Numbered from the stretch's first letter, positions 33,256-41,657 are shown. The stretch: DNA of 64,000 nucleotides from Lacibacter sp. H375 (GCF_037892425.1 NZ_JBBKTT010000001.1:310001-374000); one strand, 5' to 3'. Notes: generated by a model not told the origin, from the sequence alone. Translations and numbers: made by a program.

Positions 33256-36249
33256 TTAGAAATCAAGATTAATGTGGAAGAAGAGACGACGTGTTGTAGG
33301 ATATGGAGCCACATCTACGTTTCCGGCAATTGACTGTGCACCAAATGTTGAAGTTTCAGGATCATAACCTTCATACTTTGTAAATAACAAAACATTATTT
33401 CCGGAAGCTCCAATCCTGATGCGATCTACGAAACCGTTGAACCATTTGTTTACACTGTTTTGCGGAACATTATAATACAAGCCGATCTCTCTCATTTTTA
33501 AGAACGTTGCATCTTGCACCCAGCGTCCTGCATTGTTGTACGGTGCAGGTGGACGTTGCCGTCCGTTTGGTGTACCATCTTTATTATCATCATCAAACCA
33601 ACCTTCTGTTGTACCACCTGAATCGGTAAGAAAACTTGTAAGATTGATATTATCGCCGCCGTTTCTCCACTCCCACATCATACTGAAATCAAAATTCTTA
33701 AGAAAGGTTACAGTGTTAAACCATGACATCGTGAACTTGGGTTGATTATTTCCCCAAACAGTAAACACGCCGGGAGTTATAGCCGGAGAACCAACAATCG
33801 TTAAAGGACTAACTCCTTCCTGTATAAGGAATGTACCCAAGCCTGTACCGAATGCTCCGGTTAAATAAGATGGTATACCAAGTTTCTTTACAAGAACATC
33901 ATTCTTCCACCACATTAAACGTGAGAACCAACGCACATTAGATTTTTGAATAACAGTACCTGCCAGCGCAAGCTCAATACCTTTATTCTCCAGTTCTGCT
34001 TCATTACTTGGCGTTGTATTCACACCTACAGCAGGTGAAAGATTCAGGTTCTGAATATTATTCGCAGTTGTTTTGATATAATAAGTGGCTTCAAGTGAAA
34101 GCCGGTTTTTAAATAACCCGGCATCAATACCAAATTCAATTTCACGTGCTGTTTCGGGTCGAATTCCAGTATTACCAATTTGTGTTGATACAACTGAACC
34201 AAGTAAGCCGCCAATATTAGTACCATTCAATGGCGTAAAGGTTGAACCAAAAGCAACAGGGCCGGCTGTTTCACCATATGCAATTCGTGGTTTTAATTGA
34301 TTAATAAACCCTACGTTCCAGAAATCAAAATTGGTAAGATTAATTGCAAGTGAAGCCTTTGGAAATGCATACATTTTATTGATATCTCCATTAAGAGTTG
34401 ACTTATCAAAACGAACACCGGCTGTTGCAATAATCTTATCATCCCAGTTAACTTCTTCCTGTGCAAATATGCCTGCTTCCTGAACACGGCTGTCGAACTG
34501 TTGATCGATCTGTTGAACAGTTGCCTGTTGCACATTTGTTTGTTTAGGTGCTAAACCACGTCCACGAATAAAGAAAGAATTATAATCAAACTCAAGACGA
34601 ACAATACCTGCCTGTGTTGTAAAACCAAACTTATTTACATTCACATTATGCACCAATGCAGCCTGGAAGTTCTTATTAAAACTTTCCTGGCGGCCATGTA
34701 ACACATCACCCGGATTAGCTTGTGATCGTTGATATTGCAGATCTTCAGGCAAATGAATCAGTGTTTTGTTTTGCACAAAATCAATACCACCTGTTACCTG
34801 TAATTTTAAACCAGAGTTGGCACGGTCAATAATTTCCCAGTTTAAAGTTCCCGATTGAATAAACCTGTTCACCAAAGAATTATTGGTTGCCTTATCTGTT
34901 ACTGCCAGCGGGTTTTCTCTTGGGCCACCATAATCTACATCAGGATAAATACCTGCTGCGTTTGGACGCAGGTCAAAATAATTAGGGATGTAAGAAATAT
35001 TATAACCGATAGATGCACCTGTATTATTTTGGTTTCCTGTAAAACCACGATCAGTATTTGATCTTACATAATTTGAATTAACAGAAAAGTTTAATCTATT
35101 GCTGATCTTATGCTCAATGTTAGCCCGTATTGAGTAACGTTCAAAACCTGTTCTTCTTACGGTACCTTCTTCGTTCGTAATAACTCCACCAACATAAAAC
35201 TTTGTCTTATCAGTACCACCTGTTACAGTTAACCGAGTGTTAGACAGTGTCGCCGTATTGGCATAAAAGATCTCTTCATAATCGAAAAACTGACCTGTGC
35301 TTTGCGCCTGTTGAAAGCGAGCCAGTTCAGTTGCACGTTTTGTCGCATTAGTAAAGAAGAAATTAATTTTTTCAACACTCCAGTCATCAGTTCCAACTAA
35401 ACGTAAAGGACGACCAAAGCCAATATCCTGACCAAAGCTGATTGCAGTTTTACCAGTTGATCCTTTTTTTGTTGTAATAATAATTACACCGGCGTTCGCT
35501 CTTGTACCATAAATGGCCGCTGCTGAAGGTCCCTTCAGGACTTCGATATTTTGAATATCTGCAGGGTTGATATCAGCTAAACGATTGGCCCCATCATCTT
35601 GTGCGGGAGCGCCTGCCCCTGCTGCAGCACCGGTAATTGTTGCACGACCTGTACGTTGAAACGAATTGTTGATGTACACACCATCAAGAATGATCAATGG
35701 TTGCGATGCACCTACCAGAGAAGAAACACCACGCAACTGTATGGATAACCCACCGCCCGGTGCGCCACCATTCATACGAATATTTGCACCAGGTACTTTA
35801 CTATACAACGCCCCGTCGGTAGTTTGAATTTGCGTAGTACCTGTCAGCTCCTTTGAGTTAATAGATGTAACCGCATTGGCGAGGTTACTTCTTTTAACTG
35901 ATGTGGCCAAACCAGTTACAACCACTTCTTCAAGATTAAGTACATCTGTTTTTAACGACACATCAAGTGCGGCACTTGTGCTGGAGACATTGATAGATTG
36001 TGACATAAACCCTACCAATGAAATTACTAACGTGACAGATTTGTTGTCGGGCACAGCAAGACTGAACGTGCCATCTGTTCCAGTTACTGTACCAATTTTT
36101 GTTCCTTTGATTTGAACGCTTACGTTAGGTAGAGGTTCGTTCCTGGCCTCGTCAGTAATTTTTCCCTTAACAGTGTACTGGCTGAAGCCGGCAGTGGAGA
36201 ATAGCAGGAACAGCAACAGCTGTCCGAGCCTTTGCACAGATTTTCTCAT
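33256..36249 (-). CDS. SusC/RagA family TonB-dependent outer-membrane transporter
   Basis: The 997-residue protein is an energised outer-membrane importer. Order: signal peptide (LLLFLLFSTAGFSQ), carboxypeptidase-regulatory-like domain (about 25-110; YTVKGKITDEARNEPLPNVS), a TonB-box-like VLNLEEVVVTG segment, the plug domain with LRGVSSL and PLIILDGVYINNS, the ATIYGTRAxxGVIIITTKKG-like segment, and a large beta barrel ending in the aromatic LFFHINLDF. The signature SusC motif DGVYI is present. It forms an operon with the SusD lipoprotein 18 nt downstream. No N-terminal signalling extension for an anti-sigma factor is seen. The 301-bp upstream interval contains no clear consensus promoter. Confidence 0.93.
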   Translation of the reverse strand: MRKSVQRLGQLLLFLLFSTAGFSQYTVKGKITDEARNEPLPNVSVQIKGTKIGTVTGTDGTFSLAVPDNKSVTLVISLVGFMSQSINVSSTSAALDVSLKTDVLNLEEVVVTGLATSVKRSNLANAVTSINSKELTGTTQIQTTDGALYSKVPGANIRMNGGAPGGGLSIQLRGVSSLVGASQPLIILDGVYINNSFQRTGRATITGAAAGAGAPAQDDGANRLADINPADIQNIEVLKGPSAAAIYGTRANAGVIIITTKKGSTGKTAISFGQDIGFGRPLRLVGTDDWSVEKINFFFTNATKRATELARFQQAQSTGQFFDYEEIFYANTATLSNTRLTVTGGTDKTKFYVGGVITNEEGTVRRTGFERYSIRANIEHKISNRLNFSVNSNYVRSNTDRGFTGNQNNTGASIGYNISYIPNYFDLRPNAAGIYPDVDYGGPRENPLAVTDKATNNSLVNRFIQSGTLNWEIIDRANSGLKLQVTGGIDFVQNKTLIHLPEDLQYQRSQANPGDVLHGRQESFNKNFQAALVHNVNVNKFGFTTQAGIVRLEFDYNSFFIRGRGLAPKQTNVQQATVQQIDQQFDSRVQEAGIFAQEEVNWDDKIIATAGVRFDKSTLNGDINKMYAFPKASLAINLTNFDFWNVGFINQLKPRIAYGETAGPVAFGSTFTPLNGTNIGGLLGSVVSTQIGNTGIRPETAREIEFGIDAGLFKNRLSLEATYYIKTTANNIQNLNLSPAVGVNTTPSNEAELENKGIELALAGTVIQKSNVRWFSRLMWWKNDVLVKKLGIPSYLTGAFGTGLGTFLIQEGVSPLTIVGSPAITPGVFTVWGNNQPKFTMSWFNTVTFLKNFDFSMMWEWRNGGDNINLTSFLTDSGGTTEGWFDDDNKDGTPNGRQRPPAPYNNAGRWVQDATFLKMREIGLYYNVPQNSVNKWFNGFVDRIRIGASGNNVLLFTKYEGYDPETSTFGAQSIAGNVDVAPYPTTRRLFFHINLDF

Positions 36250-36550
36250 GCGTAATTTGTTTTGATTTTAAAAAATAAAACCAAACAACCGGATCAGCCG
36301 ATAGATAAATAGCAAGCAATCGTTCCTCTGTCCACTGACCACAGGTTGTCAGTTTTCATTACAGAAAAATAGCAATTCTCACTTTACTTCAAAAACATTT
36401 TCAATGTTTTTATTGATGAGGGAACTGCCAATTTTAAGGCTAAGACATAAGGCATCGGAAAGTCGCTGCATATACAAGAAGCTGGAAATGTAAAGCAGCC
36501 GACAAATGCAACAATTTTGTTTAAGAAAACGATTACTTAGCAGGTAATAT
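36250..36550. other. Gene-free 301-bp interval upstream of susC
   Basis: The interval separates the susC start from the end of the HerA-like gene. It includes a 6-bp hairpin ACTGAC/GTCAGT (about 36338-36357) and a 9-bp AT-rich hairpin AAAAACATT/AATGTTTTT (36391-36411) that could terminate transcription in either direction. A TATTTTTT on the minus strand near 36275 is one base off the -7 consensus. No credible gene is present. Confidence 0.5.
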
Positions 36551-38116
36551 TTAAAACCATCCCGTCTTCTTCCTTCTCGTTGTACGGCCGCCCAAACCCA
36601 ATGCGCCCAATAAACTTCTTGTAATAATTGAGGCTGCTGTGCGGCCAACCTGCTTCACTGTTGGGTTATCAAAAAATGTTTCTTCTTTTTTGGCGGGCCG
36701 TTTCTTTTCTTCTTTTTCTTCGGCTTCTGCTTCTTCAGCTGCTTTTGTTTTTTCAGCAGCTTCTTCCAGTTTAGCCGTAATTATTTCGTGAGCACTTTCG
36801 CTATCGATCGTCTCTGCATATTTTTTTACCAGTTTACTTTTGGTAACAAGTGCATCCACTTCTGCATCTGTTAATACATCCATCCGGCTACGAGGTGCAA
36901 CCAGCATTGCATGAACCAGCGGAGTTGGAATTCCTTTTTCATTCAGCAGTGTTACAAATGCCTCACCAATACCTAACTGAGTGAGCAATTCATCTACATC
37001 ATAAAATTCTGTTTCAGGATAATTTTCTGCAGCTTGTTTAATTACTTTCCTGTCGGCGGCTGTAAAGGCACGCAAAGCATGCTGCACCTTTAACCCTAAT
37101 TGAGATAATACACTGGCCGGAACATCCTGCGGATTTTGTGTGCAAAAGAAAATACCAACGCCTTTTGATCGAATCAATTTGATCACTGTTTCAATCTGCT
37201 GCAACAATGCTTCATTTGCTTCCTGGAAAACAAGATGTGCTTCATCAATGAACAAAACAAGTTTTGGCTTATCCATATCGCCTTCTTCGGGCAGAGTTGC
37301 ATATAACTCAGCTAATAAGCTCAACATGAATGTGGAGAAAAGTTTTGGACGATCCTGCAATTCCATCACTCGAAGAATACTGATCATACCTCGCCCATCA
37401 TCGCTGATGCGCATCAGGTCATCTACTTCAAAACTTGGCTCACCAAAAAATGCATCTGCACCTTGTTGCTGCAGTTCAATTACTTTACGCAGAATAGTTC
37501 CGGTTGATGAAGTAGATATTTTGCCATAATCTTTTTCAATGGTTGATTTTCCTTCATCACTGATGTATTGAATGATCTTGATAAAATCTTTCAGATCAAG
37601 CAACGGCATTTTATTATCATCACAAAACTTAAAGATCATCGCCACAATTCCCTGTTGTGTATCATTTAAACCTAAGATCTTTGATAATAAGATAGGTCCA
37701 AACTCACTCACGGTAGCCCGTAGCCGCACACCTTTACCATCATCAGTCAATGTCATTAACTCAACAGGAAATGCCGATGGTTTATATTCGCCTCCCATCA
37801 GCTGAATACGCTCTTCTATTTTTGAATTACTTGCACCTGCTGCTGCAATTCCACTCAGATCACCTTTTATATCCATCAATACAACAGGAACACTGGCATC
37901 ACTCAATCCTTCTGCAATTACCTGTAATGTTTTTGTTTTACCTGTACCTGTTGCACCTGCAATTAAACCATGACGGTTCATTGTTTTAAGTGGCAGTAAT
38001 ATTTCTGCTCCTTTTACTATCTGCTTATCGTGTACACCAACACCTAAACGAAATGATTCACCTTTAAATGTGTAACCTTGTTGTATCGCATGTACGAATT
38101 GTTCTGTGGTTGCCAT
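36551..38116 (-). CDS. HerA-like helicase/ATPase (DUF853 family)
   Basis: The 521-residue product resembles the YjgR/DUF853 group of HerA-FtsK-type hexameric ATPases. Walker A is in IAGATGTGKTKTLQ near residues 47-60, DIKGDLSGIA follows, and Walker B is LVLFIDEAHLVF near residue 280; an arginine-rich STFMLSLLAELY region and FFCTQNPQDVP are also typical. The C-terminal 90 residues contain an acidic/Lys-rich coiled segment (AEEAEAEEKEEKKRPAKKEE) and a basic tail. The ATG at 38116 is used; 30 upstream codons would lie in the promoter region (CAAAAATA at 38167-38174). HerA proteins usually act with the NurA nuclease, which is not encoded here. The cellular role is unproven. Confidence 0.87.
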   Translation of the reverse strand: MATTEQFVHAIQQGYTFKGESFRLGVGVHDKQIVKGAEILLPLKTMNRHGLIAGATGTGKTKTLQVIAEGLSDASVPVVLMDIKGDLSGIAAAGASNSKIEERIQLMGGEYKPSAFPVELMTLTDDGKGVRLRATVSEFGPILLSKILGLNDTQQGIVAMIFKFCDDNKMPLLDLKDFIKIIQYISDEGKSTIEKDYGKISTSSTGTILRKVIELQQQGADAFFGEPSFEVDDLMRISDDGRGMISILRVMELQDRPKLFSTFMLSLLAELYATLPEEGDMDKPKLVLFIDEAHLVFQEANEALLQQIETVIKLIRSKGVGIFFCTQNPQDVPASVLSQLGLKVQHALRAFTAADRKVIKQAAENYPETEFYDVDELLTQLGIGEAFVTLLNEKGIPTPLVHAMLVAPRSRMDVLTDAEVDALVTKSKLVKKYAETIDSESAHEIITAKLEEAAEKTKAAEEAEAEEKEEKKRPAKKEETFFDNPTVKQVGRTAASIITRSLLGALGLGGRTTRRKKTGWF

Positions 38117-38166
38117 GAGAAAAAACTTTACCGAAAGATAAGATATAGAATGAGATAATATTAAAA

Positions 38167-38174
38167 CAAAAATA
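38167..38174 (-). promoter_or_regulatory. Possible -7 element of the HerA-like gene
   Basis: Minus-strand TATTTTTG fits TAnnTTTG, 50 nt upstream of the ATG at 38116. No clear -33 is present. Confidence 0.4.
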
Positions 38175-38194
38175 CCTGTTTGTGGTATTGACAT

Positions 38195-38277
38195 TTGCTG
38201 ATACAAGTAATAGTTTTACTTCAGCAATTTTCTCAGCAATCGTTTACGACGCCGCATTTATATGCGGCGTTTTTTTA
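38195..38277 (+). ncRNA. Candidate small RNA: hairpin plus orphan terminator
   Basis: Between divergent genes, a two-part hairpin (TTGCTG 38195-38200 with CAGCAA 38222-38227; AAGTAA 38205-38210 with TTACTT 38216-38221) is followed by a strong intrinsic terminator (38249-38277). No + strand gene lies upstream that this terminator could serve. A short noncoding transcript is the simplest explanation, but I found no exact -7 element just upstream, so this is tentative. Confidence 0.4.
38249..38277 (+). terminator. Orphan intrinsic terminator
   Basis: ACGCCGCAT (38249-38257) pairs perfectly with ATGCGGCGT (38262-38270) over TTAT, followed by TTTTTT. It is oriented + between a minus-strand gene and a plus-strand gene whose promoter lies further downstream. 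Confidence 0.85.
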
Positions 38278-38309
38278 TACTACTTAAAGGTAGATACCGT
38301 AAAGTGGTA

Positions 38310-38340
38310 TTGTAAAAATAAAAATATGAAAATAGCTTTG
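38310..38340 (+). promoter_or_regulatory. Promoter of the 130-residue lipoprotein gene
   Basis: TTG (38310-38312) and TAGCTTTG (38333-38340) are spaced by 20 nt, close to the Bacteroidota -33/-7 consensus. The leader to the ATG at 38376 is about 30 nt. Confidence 0.65.
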
Positions 38341-38375
38341 CCTCACATTAATCATTAAACCTAAATCACAAAAAA

Positions 38376-38768
38376 ATGAACAAGTTAATTATTGCAGTAC
38401 TCGTGTGCAGTTTCGTTTTTATTTCTTGCAAAAAAGACAAAGCACCTGAAACAGCATCCATAGTTGGATTTTGGAAAGGCAAGTGGGGAAACAGTGACGT
38501 TTACCCTGCTTATGGATATGCAGCTTTATTCCGGGCAAATGGTACTGTTCGCATTTTCGATGGAGCTGATACCGCTACAGCTTCTAAAGCAGAAGGTACA
38601 TATACTGTTGCCGGCACTACAGTGACAGCAAACTATACATATACAGGCTCTTCAAGTCCACTGGCTATTTCCGCCATTGTAGATGCAAAGTTTACATTTC
38701 TTGAAGGAACATGGGGAACTAGTCCAAGCAGTACCAACGGCGGTAAATGGATCTTGAACAAAAAATAA
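38376..38768 (+). CDS. Small secreted lipoprotein, lipocalin-like
   Basis: The 130-residue product has a lipoprotein signal peptide (MNKLIIAVLVCSFVFISC, acylated Cys18) followed by KKDK and a mainly beta domain: SIVGFWKGKWGNSD, ALFRANGTVRIFDGAD, KAEGTYTVAGTTVTANYTYT, FTFLEGTWGTSP and GKWILNKK. The repeated GxW and turn pattern resembles the lipocalin-like domains often found in Bacteroidota lipoproteins, which are poorly characterised. It has its own promoter and a terminator shared with the convergent GroES-like gene. The position after Cys18 (Lys-Lys) differs from the negatively charged surface-export signal reported for some Bacteroidota lipoproteins, so it may stay periplasmic. No function is assigned. 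Confidence 0.8.
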   Translation: MNKLIIAVLVCSFVFISCKKDKAPETASIVGFWKGKWGNSDVYPAYGYAALFRANGTVRIFDGADTATASKAEGTYTVAGTTVTANYTYTGSSSPLAISAIVDAKFTFLEGTWGTSPSSTNGGKWILNKK

Positions 38769-38794
38769 TCTCTGGTTTCGATAATAGTTAAACG

Positions 38795-38823
38795 GCATCC
38801 TGTGTTTACAGGATGCTTTTTTT
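38795..38823. terminator. Terminator between lipoprotein and GroES-like genes
   Basis: GCATCCTGT (38795-38803) pairs with ACAGGATGC (38808-38816) over GTTT, followed by seven T residues that overlap the end of the convergent gene. Confidence 0.85.
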
Positions 38824-39193
38824 ATAGCTCTTCTTCACGCTCCAGCATAAGAATAGCACTTTGCGGAACAATGAAATAACGATCGCCTTCATACATTACT
38901 TCGGTGGCACCGCTCAACAGGAAAATTGCGAGATCACCCTCTCGTGCCTGCAAGGGCACATACTTTACCTGTTCGTCTTCATTTTTCCAAGGCTCATCAT
39001 CCACGGGCATTGGAATAGCGTAACCGGGACCGGTTTTAATAACATATCCTTGTTGCACTTTCTCTTTTTCCTGCACACCCGGTGGCAGGTACAAACCACT
39101 GGCAGTGCGTTCATCGGGCTGGCTTGGTTTAATAAGTAAACGATCACCAATCACAATCAGCTTCTTAAAACGATTATCGGAAGTAATGCGCAT
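38822..39193 (-). CDS. GroES-like co-chaperonin paralogue, without GroEL
   Basis: The 123-residue product has the chaperonin-10 fold: LIVIGDRLLIKPSQPDE, a mobile-loop region ASGLYLPPGVQEKEKVQQGY, VIKTGPGYAI and a final AIFLLSGATEVMYEGDRYFIV strand set. Compared with ordinary GroES (about 95 residues) it has an extra acidic segment in the middle (PVDDEPWKNEDEQVKYVPLQ) and an N-terminal extension of about 8 residues. No groEL follows, and the gene lies alone between a lipoprotein and a response regulator. It is probably a second, divergent co-chaperonin; a canonical groES-groEL pair would be expected elsewhere. It could instead act without GroEL. Confidence 0.82.
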   Translation of the reverse strand: MRITSDNRFKKLIVIGDRLLIKPSQPDERTASGLYLPPGVQEKEKVQQGYVIKTGPGYAIPMPVDDEPWKNEDEQVKYVPLQAREGDLAIFLLSGATEVMYEGDRYFIVPQSAILMLEREEEL

Positions 39194-39313
39194 AGTCTCT
39201 GTTTAGATGCAAAAATAACAGGAGAACAGCTATCACTCATCTATCTTGCTCATATTCAAAAAATCTTCTTTAACAAAAAATTAGACGGGCAAAGAATTTG
39301 AGCCAAAAGGTTT

Positions 39314-39321
39314 TATCTTTA
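39314..39321 (+). promoter_or_regulatory. Possible -7 element of the response regulator gene
   Basis: TATCTTTA at 39314-39321 differs from TAnnTTTG at the last base only; it lies 24 nt before the ATG at 39346 and argues against a start at 39298. Confidence 0.45.
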
Positions 39322-39345
39322 TTTGTCAACACAAACACAAGTAAA

Positions 39346-40044
39346 ATGGAAGAAGCTAAATCAAAAGTATTATTAGTTGAGGACGACAGCAGTTTTGGAA
39401 ATGTACTGAAGAATTACCTGGAGTTGAACGATTTTGATGTAACACTGGAGCGTGATGGCCGTTTAGGTCTTGCTGCCTTTCAACGTGAGAAGTACGATAT
39501 CTGTTTATTAGATGTAATGATGCCGCATGTAGATGGTTTTACACTGGCTGAAGATATACGTGATATTGATCCGGATGTTCCCCTGTTTTTCCTGAGTGCA
39601 AAAACCATGAAGGATGATATTTTAACCGGTTATAAACTGGGCGCCGATGATTACATCACCAAACCATTCGACAGTGAAGTGTTGTTGATGAAGATCAAGG
39701 CTATTTTGAAGCGGAACGAAGAGACCAAACACGAAACAGAAAATAAAGAATTCGATCTTGGAATGTATCATTTCAATCCCAAGTTGCGTGAACTGACTGT
39801 TGAAGGAAAAACAAATACGCTTTCACCAAAAGAAAGTGAATTACTTCGTATGTTATGCGAATACAAAAATGATCTTTTACCAAGAGAAACAGCATTGAAA
39901 CGTATCTGGGGCAGCGATACTTATTTCAACGGTCGCAGTATGGATGTTTACATTGCTAAACTCCGCAAATACCTGAAAGAAGATCCAAAAGTTGAGATCG
40001 TAAATATTCATGGTAACGGTTTCAGATTAGTTGTAAGCGAATAA
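39346..40044 (+). CDS. OmpR/PhoB-family response regulator, orphan
   Basis: The 232-residue transcription factor has an N-terminal receiver domain (VLLVEDDSSFG, phospho-acceptor Asp56 in ICLLDVMMPHVDGF, switch Thr/Ser in FFLSAKT and Lys in DYITKPFD) and a C-terminal winged helix (TLSPKESELLRMLCEYKN, RSMDVYIAKLRKYLKED, IHGNGFRLV). It resembles RprY-type regulators of Bacteroidota. No histidine kinase is adjacent, so its partner lies elsewhere. The ATG at 39346 is supported by a near-consensus -7 element just upstream. A strong bidirectional terminator separates it from the convergent engB gene. Confidence 0.9.
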   Translation: MEEAKSKVLLVEDDSSFGNVLKNYLELNDFDVTLERDGRLGLAAFQREKYDICLLDVMMPHVDGFTLAEDIRDIDPDVPLFFLSAKTMKDDILTGYKLGADDYITKPFDSEVLLMKIKAILKRNEETKHETENKEFDLGMYHFNPKLRELTVEGKTNTLSPKESELLRMLCEYKNDLLPRETALKRIWGSDTYFNGRSMDVYIAKLRKYLKEDPKVEIVNIHGNGFRLVVSE

Positions 40045-40064
40045 TAATTTCAGACTTATAAAAT

Positions 40065-40096
40065 AAAAAGGTCGTTCAGTTTGAACGACCTTTTTA
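40065..40096. terminator. Bidirectional terminator between response regulator and engB
   Basis: AAAAAGGTCGTTC (40065-40077) pairs with GAACGACCTTTTT (40083-40095), a 13-bp perfect stem. It overlaps the first bases after the engB stop codon region and serves both convergent genes. Confidence 0.9.
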
Positions 40097-40756
40097 TTAT
40101 CTGGTTATTTCCTTTGCAGCTATCGCTTGTTCCGCTGCCTCTTTGTTGCATTCTTCAATGAATTGCAAAATTTCTTTCCGTCCCCGGAATTTTACTGCCG
40201 AGCTCACAAAACTTTGTGGGAGGAACTGCCACGTTTTACCCAACGCAGCTAAAAAGGTTTTTACCATTGCTGCAACTTCCTTCTGGGTGCTCTTATCAGC
40301 TTTTGTAAATACAATGGTGAAAGGGATCTTCCACTCACCGAGTTGATTCATAAACTTCAGATCAAGTTCCTGTGGTTTATGTCTGCTATCTACCAGCACA
40401 AATAAATTCAGCAGGTTTTCCCGTTTGCGGATGTAATTCTCGATCATCTTGATCCACTGTTTCCGCTGCCCCTGTGCTACTTTGGCGTAACCATAGCCAG
40501 GAAGATCCACCAGGTACCAATCGGTTTTCTTATTGTTCTTCTCATCGAGACTTTCAATAAGAAAATGATTGATCATCTGCGTTTTACCGGGGGAGCCACT
40601 TGTTTTTGCCAGTTTCTGGTTGTTGCAGATCATGTTTATGAGCGAAGATTTGCCCACATTACTACGACCGATAAAGGCATACTCGGGCTTATCGGGCTTG
40701 GGGCAATCCTCCACCTTTGGACTGCTGATGACGTATGTTGCTGAGTGAATGTTCAC
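40097..40756 (-). CDS. engB: Ribosome biogenesis GTP-binding protein YsxC/EngB
   Basis: EngB is an essential small GTPase for large-subunit assembly. The 219-residue product shows G1 GRSNVGKSSLIN, the switch I threonine in SGSPGKTQ, G3 VDLPGYGYAKV, G4 FTKADKST and G5 in SSAVKFRG. I start at GTG 40756 (VNIHSATYVISSPKVEDCP), which matches the usual family N-terminus. A longer frame to 40834 would translate an intergenic inverted repeat (40774-40831). The convergent response regulator shares its terminator, and menG diverges. Confidence 0.93.
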   Translation of the reverse strand: MNIHSATYVISSPKVEDCPKPDKPEYAFIGRSNVGKSSLINMICNNQKLAKTSGSPGKTQMINHFLIESLDEKNNKKTDWYLVDLPGYGYAKVAQGQRKQWIKMIENYIRKRENLLNLFVLVDSRHKPQELDLKFMNQLGEWKIPFTIVFTKADKSTQKEVAAMVKTFLAALGKTWQFLPQSFVSSAVKFRGRKEILQFIEECNKEAAEQAIAAKEITR

Positions 40757-40773
40757 GGCTGCAAGATACTGCT

Positions 40774-40831
40774 TTAGCCAATAGCCGTCAGTCGGGAGTA
40801 GATAGCAGGAACCTCTTGTACTATTGGCTAA
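40774..40831. repeat. Inverted repeat between engB and menG
   Basis: TTAGCCAATAG (40774-40784) is the exact reverse complement of CTATTGGCTAA (40821-40831), with a 36-nt loop that holds more related short words (ATAGC, CTATC). It is upstream of both divergent genes and ends 65 nt before the menG -7 element. Confidence 0.7.
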
Positions 40832-40896
40832 CAACTATCGGCTATCGGCTTCACCCTACTTCTTAGTTCGTACCACGTACTTCTTCATTCCCTCCT

Positions 40897-40904
40897 TACC
40901 TTTG
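40897..40904 (+). promoter_or_regulatory. -7 element of menG, start codon 6 nt downstream
   Basis: TACCTTTG at 40897-40904 matches TAnnTTTG and the menG ATG is at 40911. The predicted transcription start falls on or beside the ATG, so the message would be leaderless or have at most a base or two of leader. Confidence 0.6.
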
Positions 40905-40910
40905 CGCTCC

Positions 40911-41657
40911 ATGAGCGAACAATACGCACACGATAAAGTAGTACCCGACAAAGCATCGGAACAAAGTAAGAAGAAACAAGTAGCGGAGATGTTTGATGAC
41001 ATTGCTCCCCGTTACGATTTTCTCAACCGTTTTCTTTCAGCCGGCATCGATACAGGCTGGCGCAAAAAAGCATTGGCCAGGTTGAAAGACCTGCAGCCAA
41101 AACTGATGTTGGATGTGGCAACAGGCACCGGCGATGTGGCAATTATGGCGGCAAAACAGCTGCAACCGGACAAGATCATTGGAATTGATATCAGCGAAGG
41201 GATGCTGCAAGGCGGCCGTGTAAAGGTGAAAGCCAAGGGGTTAGAACAGGTAATTGAGCTCAAAAGCGGCGATAGTGAAACAATAAATTTTCCCGATAAC
41301 ACGTTTGATGCAGTAACTGTTGCGTTTGGCGTGCGAAATTTCGAAAACCTTGAAAAAGGCATCAGCGAAATTTACCGTGTGCTAAAACCTGGTGGCCGGC
41401 TGGTGGTGCTGGAATTTTCGAAACCAAAACTACCCGGTGTATTACAGGCATACAATCTTTATATGGGATTGGTTGCCCCACAGGTGGCTGGCGCTTTCAG
41501 TAAAAACAAAAAAGCCTATCAATATCTTAACAACAGCATCAAAGCATTTCCTGAAGGACAAAATTTTGTGGCTGTATTGAACAAAACCGGATTTAAAGAC
41601 ACTTCATGCAAACCTCTTACGCTCGGCATATGCAGTATTTATTGCGGCGACAAATAA
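40911..41657 (+). CDS. menG: Demethylmenaquinone methyltransferase (UbiE/MenG)
   Basis: The S-adenosylmethionine-dependent enzyme performs the last step of menaquinone synthesis, the main quinone in Bacteroidota. The 248-residue product has the signature MFDDIAPRYDFLNRFLSAG, motif I LDVATGTGDVAIMAA, FDAVTVAFGVRNFEN and RVLKPGGRLVVLEFSKP, all diagnostic of the UbiE/COQ5 family. ATG 40911 is favoured by the adjacent promoter; 29 codons upstream would lie before the transcription start. Its 3' end overlaps porT by 28 nt, so the two are one transcript. This menG-porT pairing is recurrent in Bacteroidota. Confidence 0.95.
   Translation: MSEQYAHDKVVPDKASEQSKKKQVAEMFDDIAPRYDFLNRFLSAGIDTGWRKKALARLKDLQPKLMLDVATGTGDVAIMAAKQLQPDKIIGIDISEGMLQGGRVKVKAKGLEQVIELKSGDSETINFPDNTFDAVTVAFGVRNFENLEKGISEIYRVLKPGGRLVVLEFSKPKLPGVLQAYNLYMGLVAPQVAGAFSKNKKAYQYLNNSIKAFPEGQNFVAVLNKTGFKDTSCKPLTLGICSIYCGDK

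Noticed and set aside
31861-36249. Polysaccharide utilisation locus
   Set aside because: A SusC/SusD pair is present, but no glycoside hydrolase, lyase, sulfatase or regulator is next to it, so only the pair is claimed.
36379-36648. 89-codon open frame downstream of the HerA-like gene
   Set aside because: It overlaps the HerA-like 3' end in another frame and includes a hairpin; no protein features.
38117-38206. Longer HerA-like protein starting at 38206
   Set aside because: The extra 30 residues lie across a possible -7 element and are not conserved in style.
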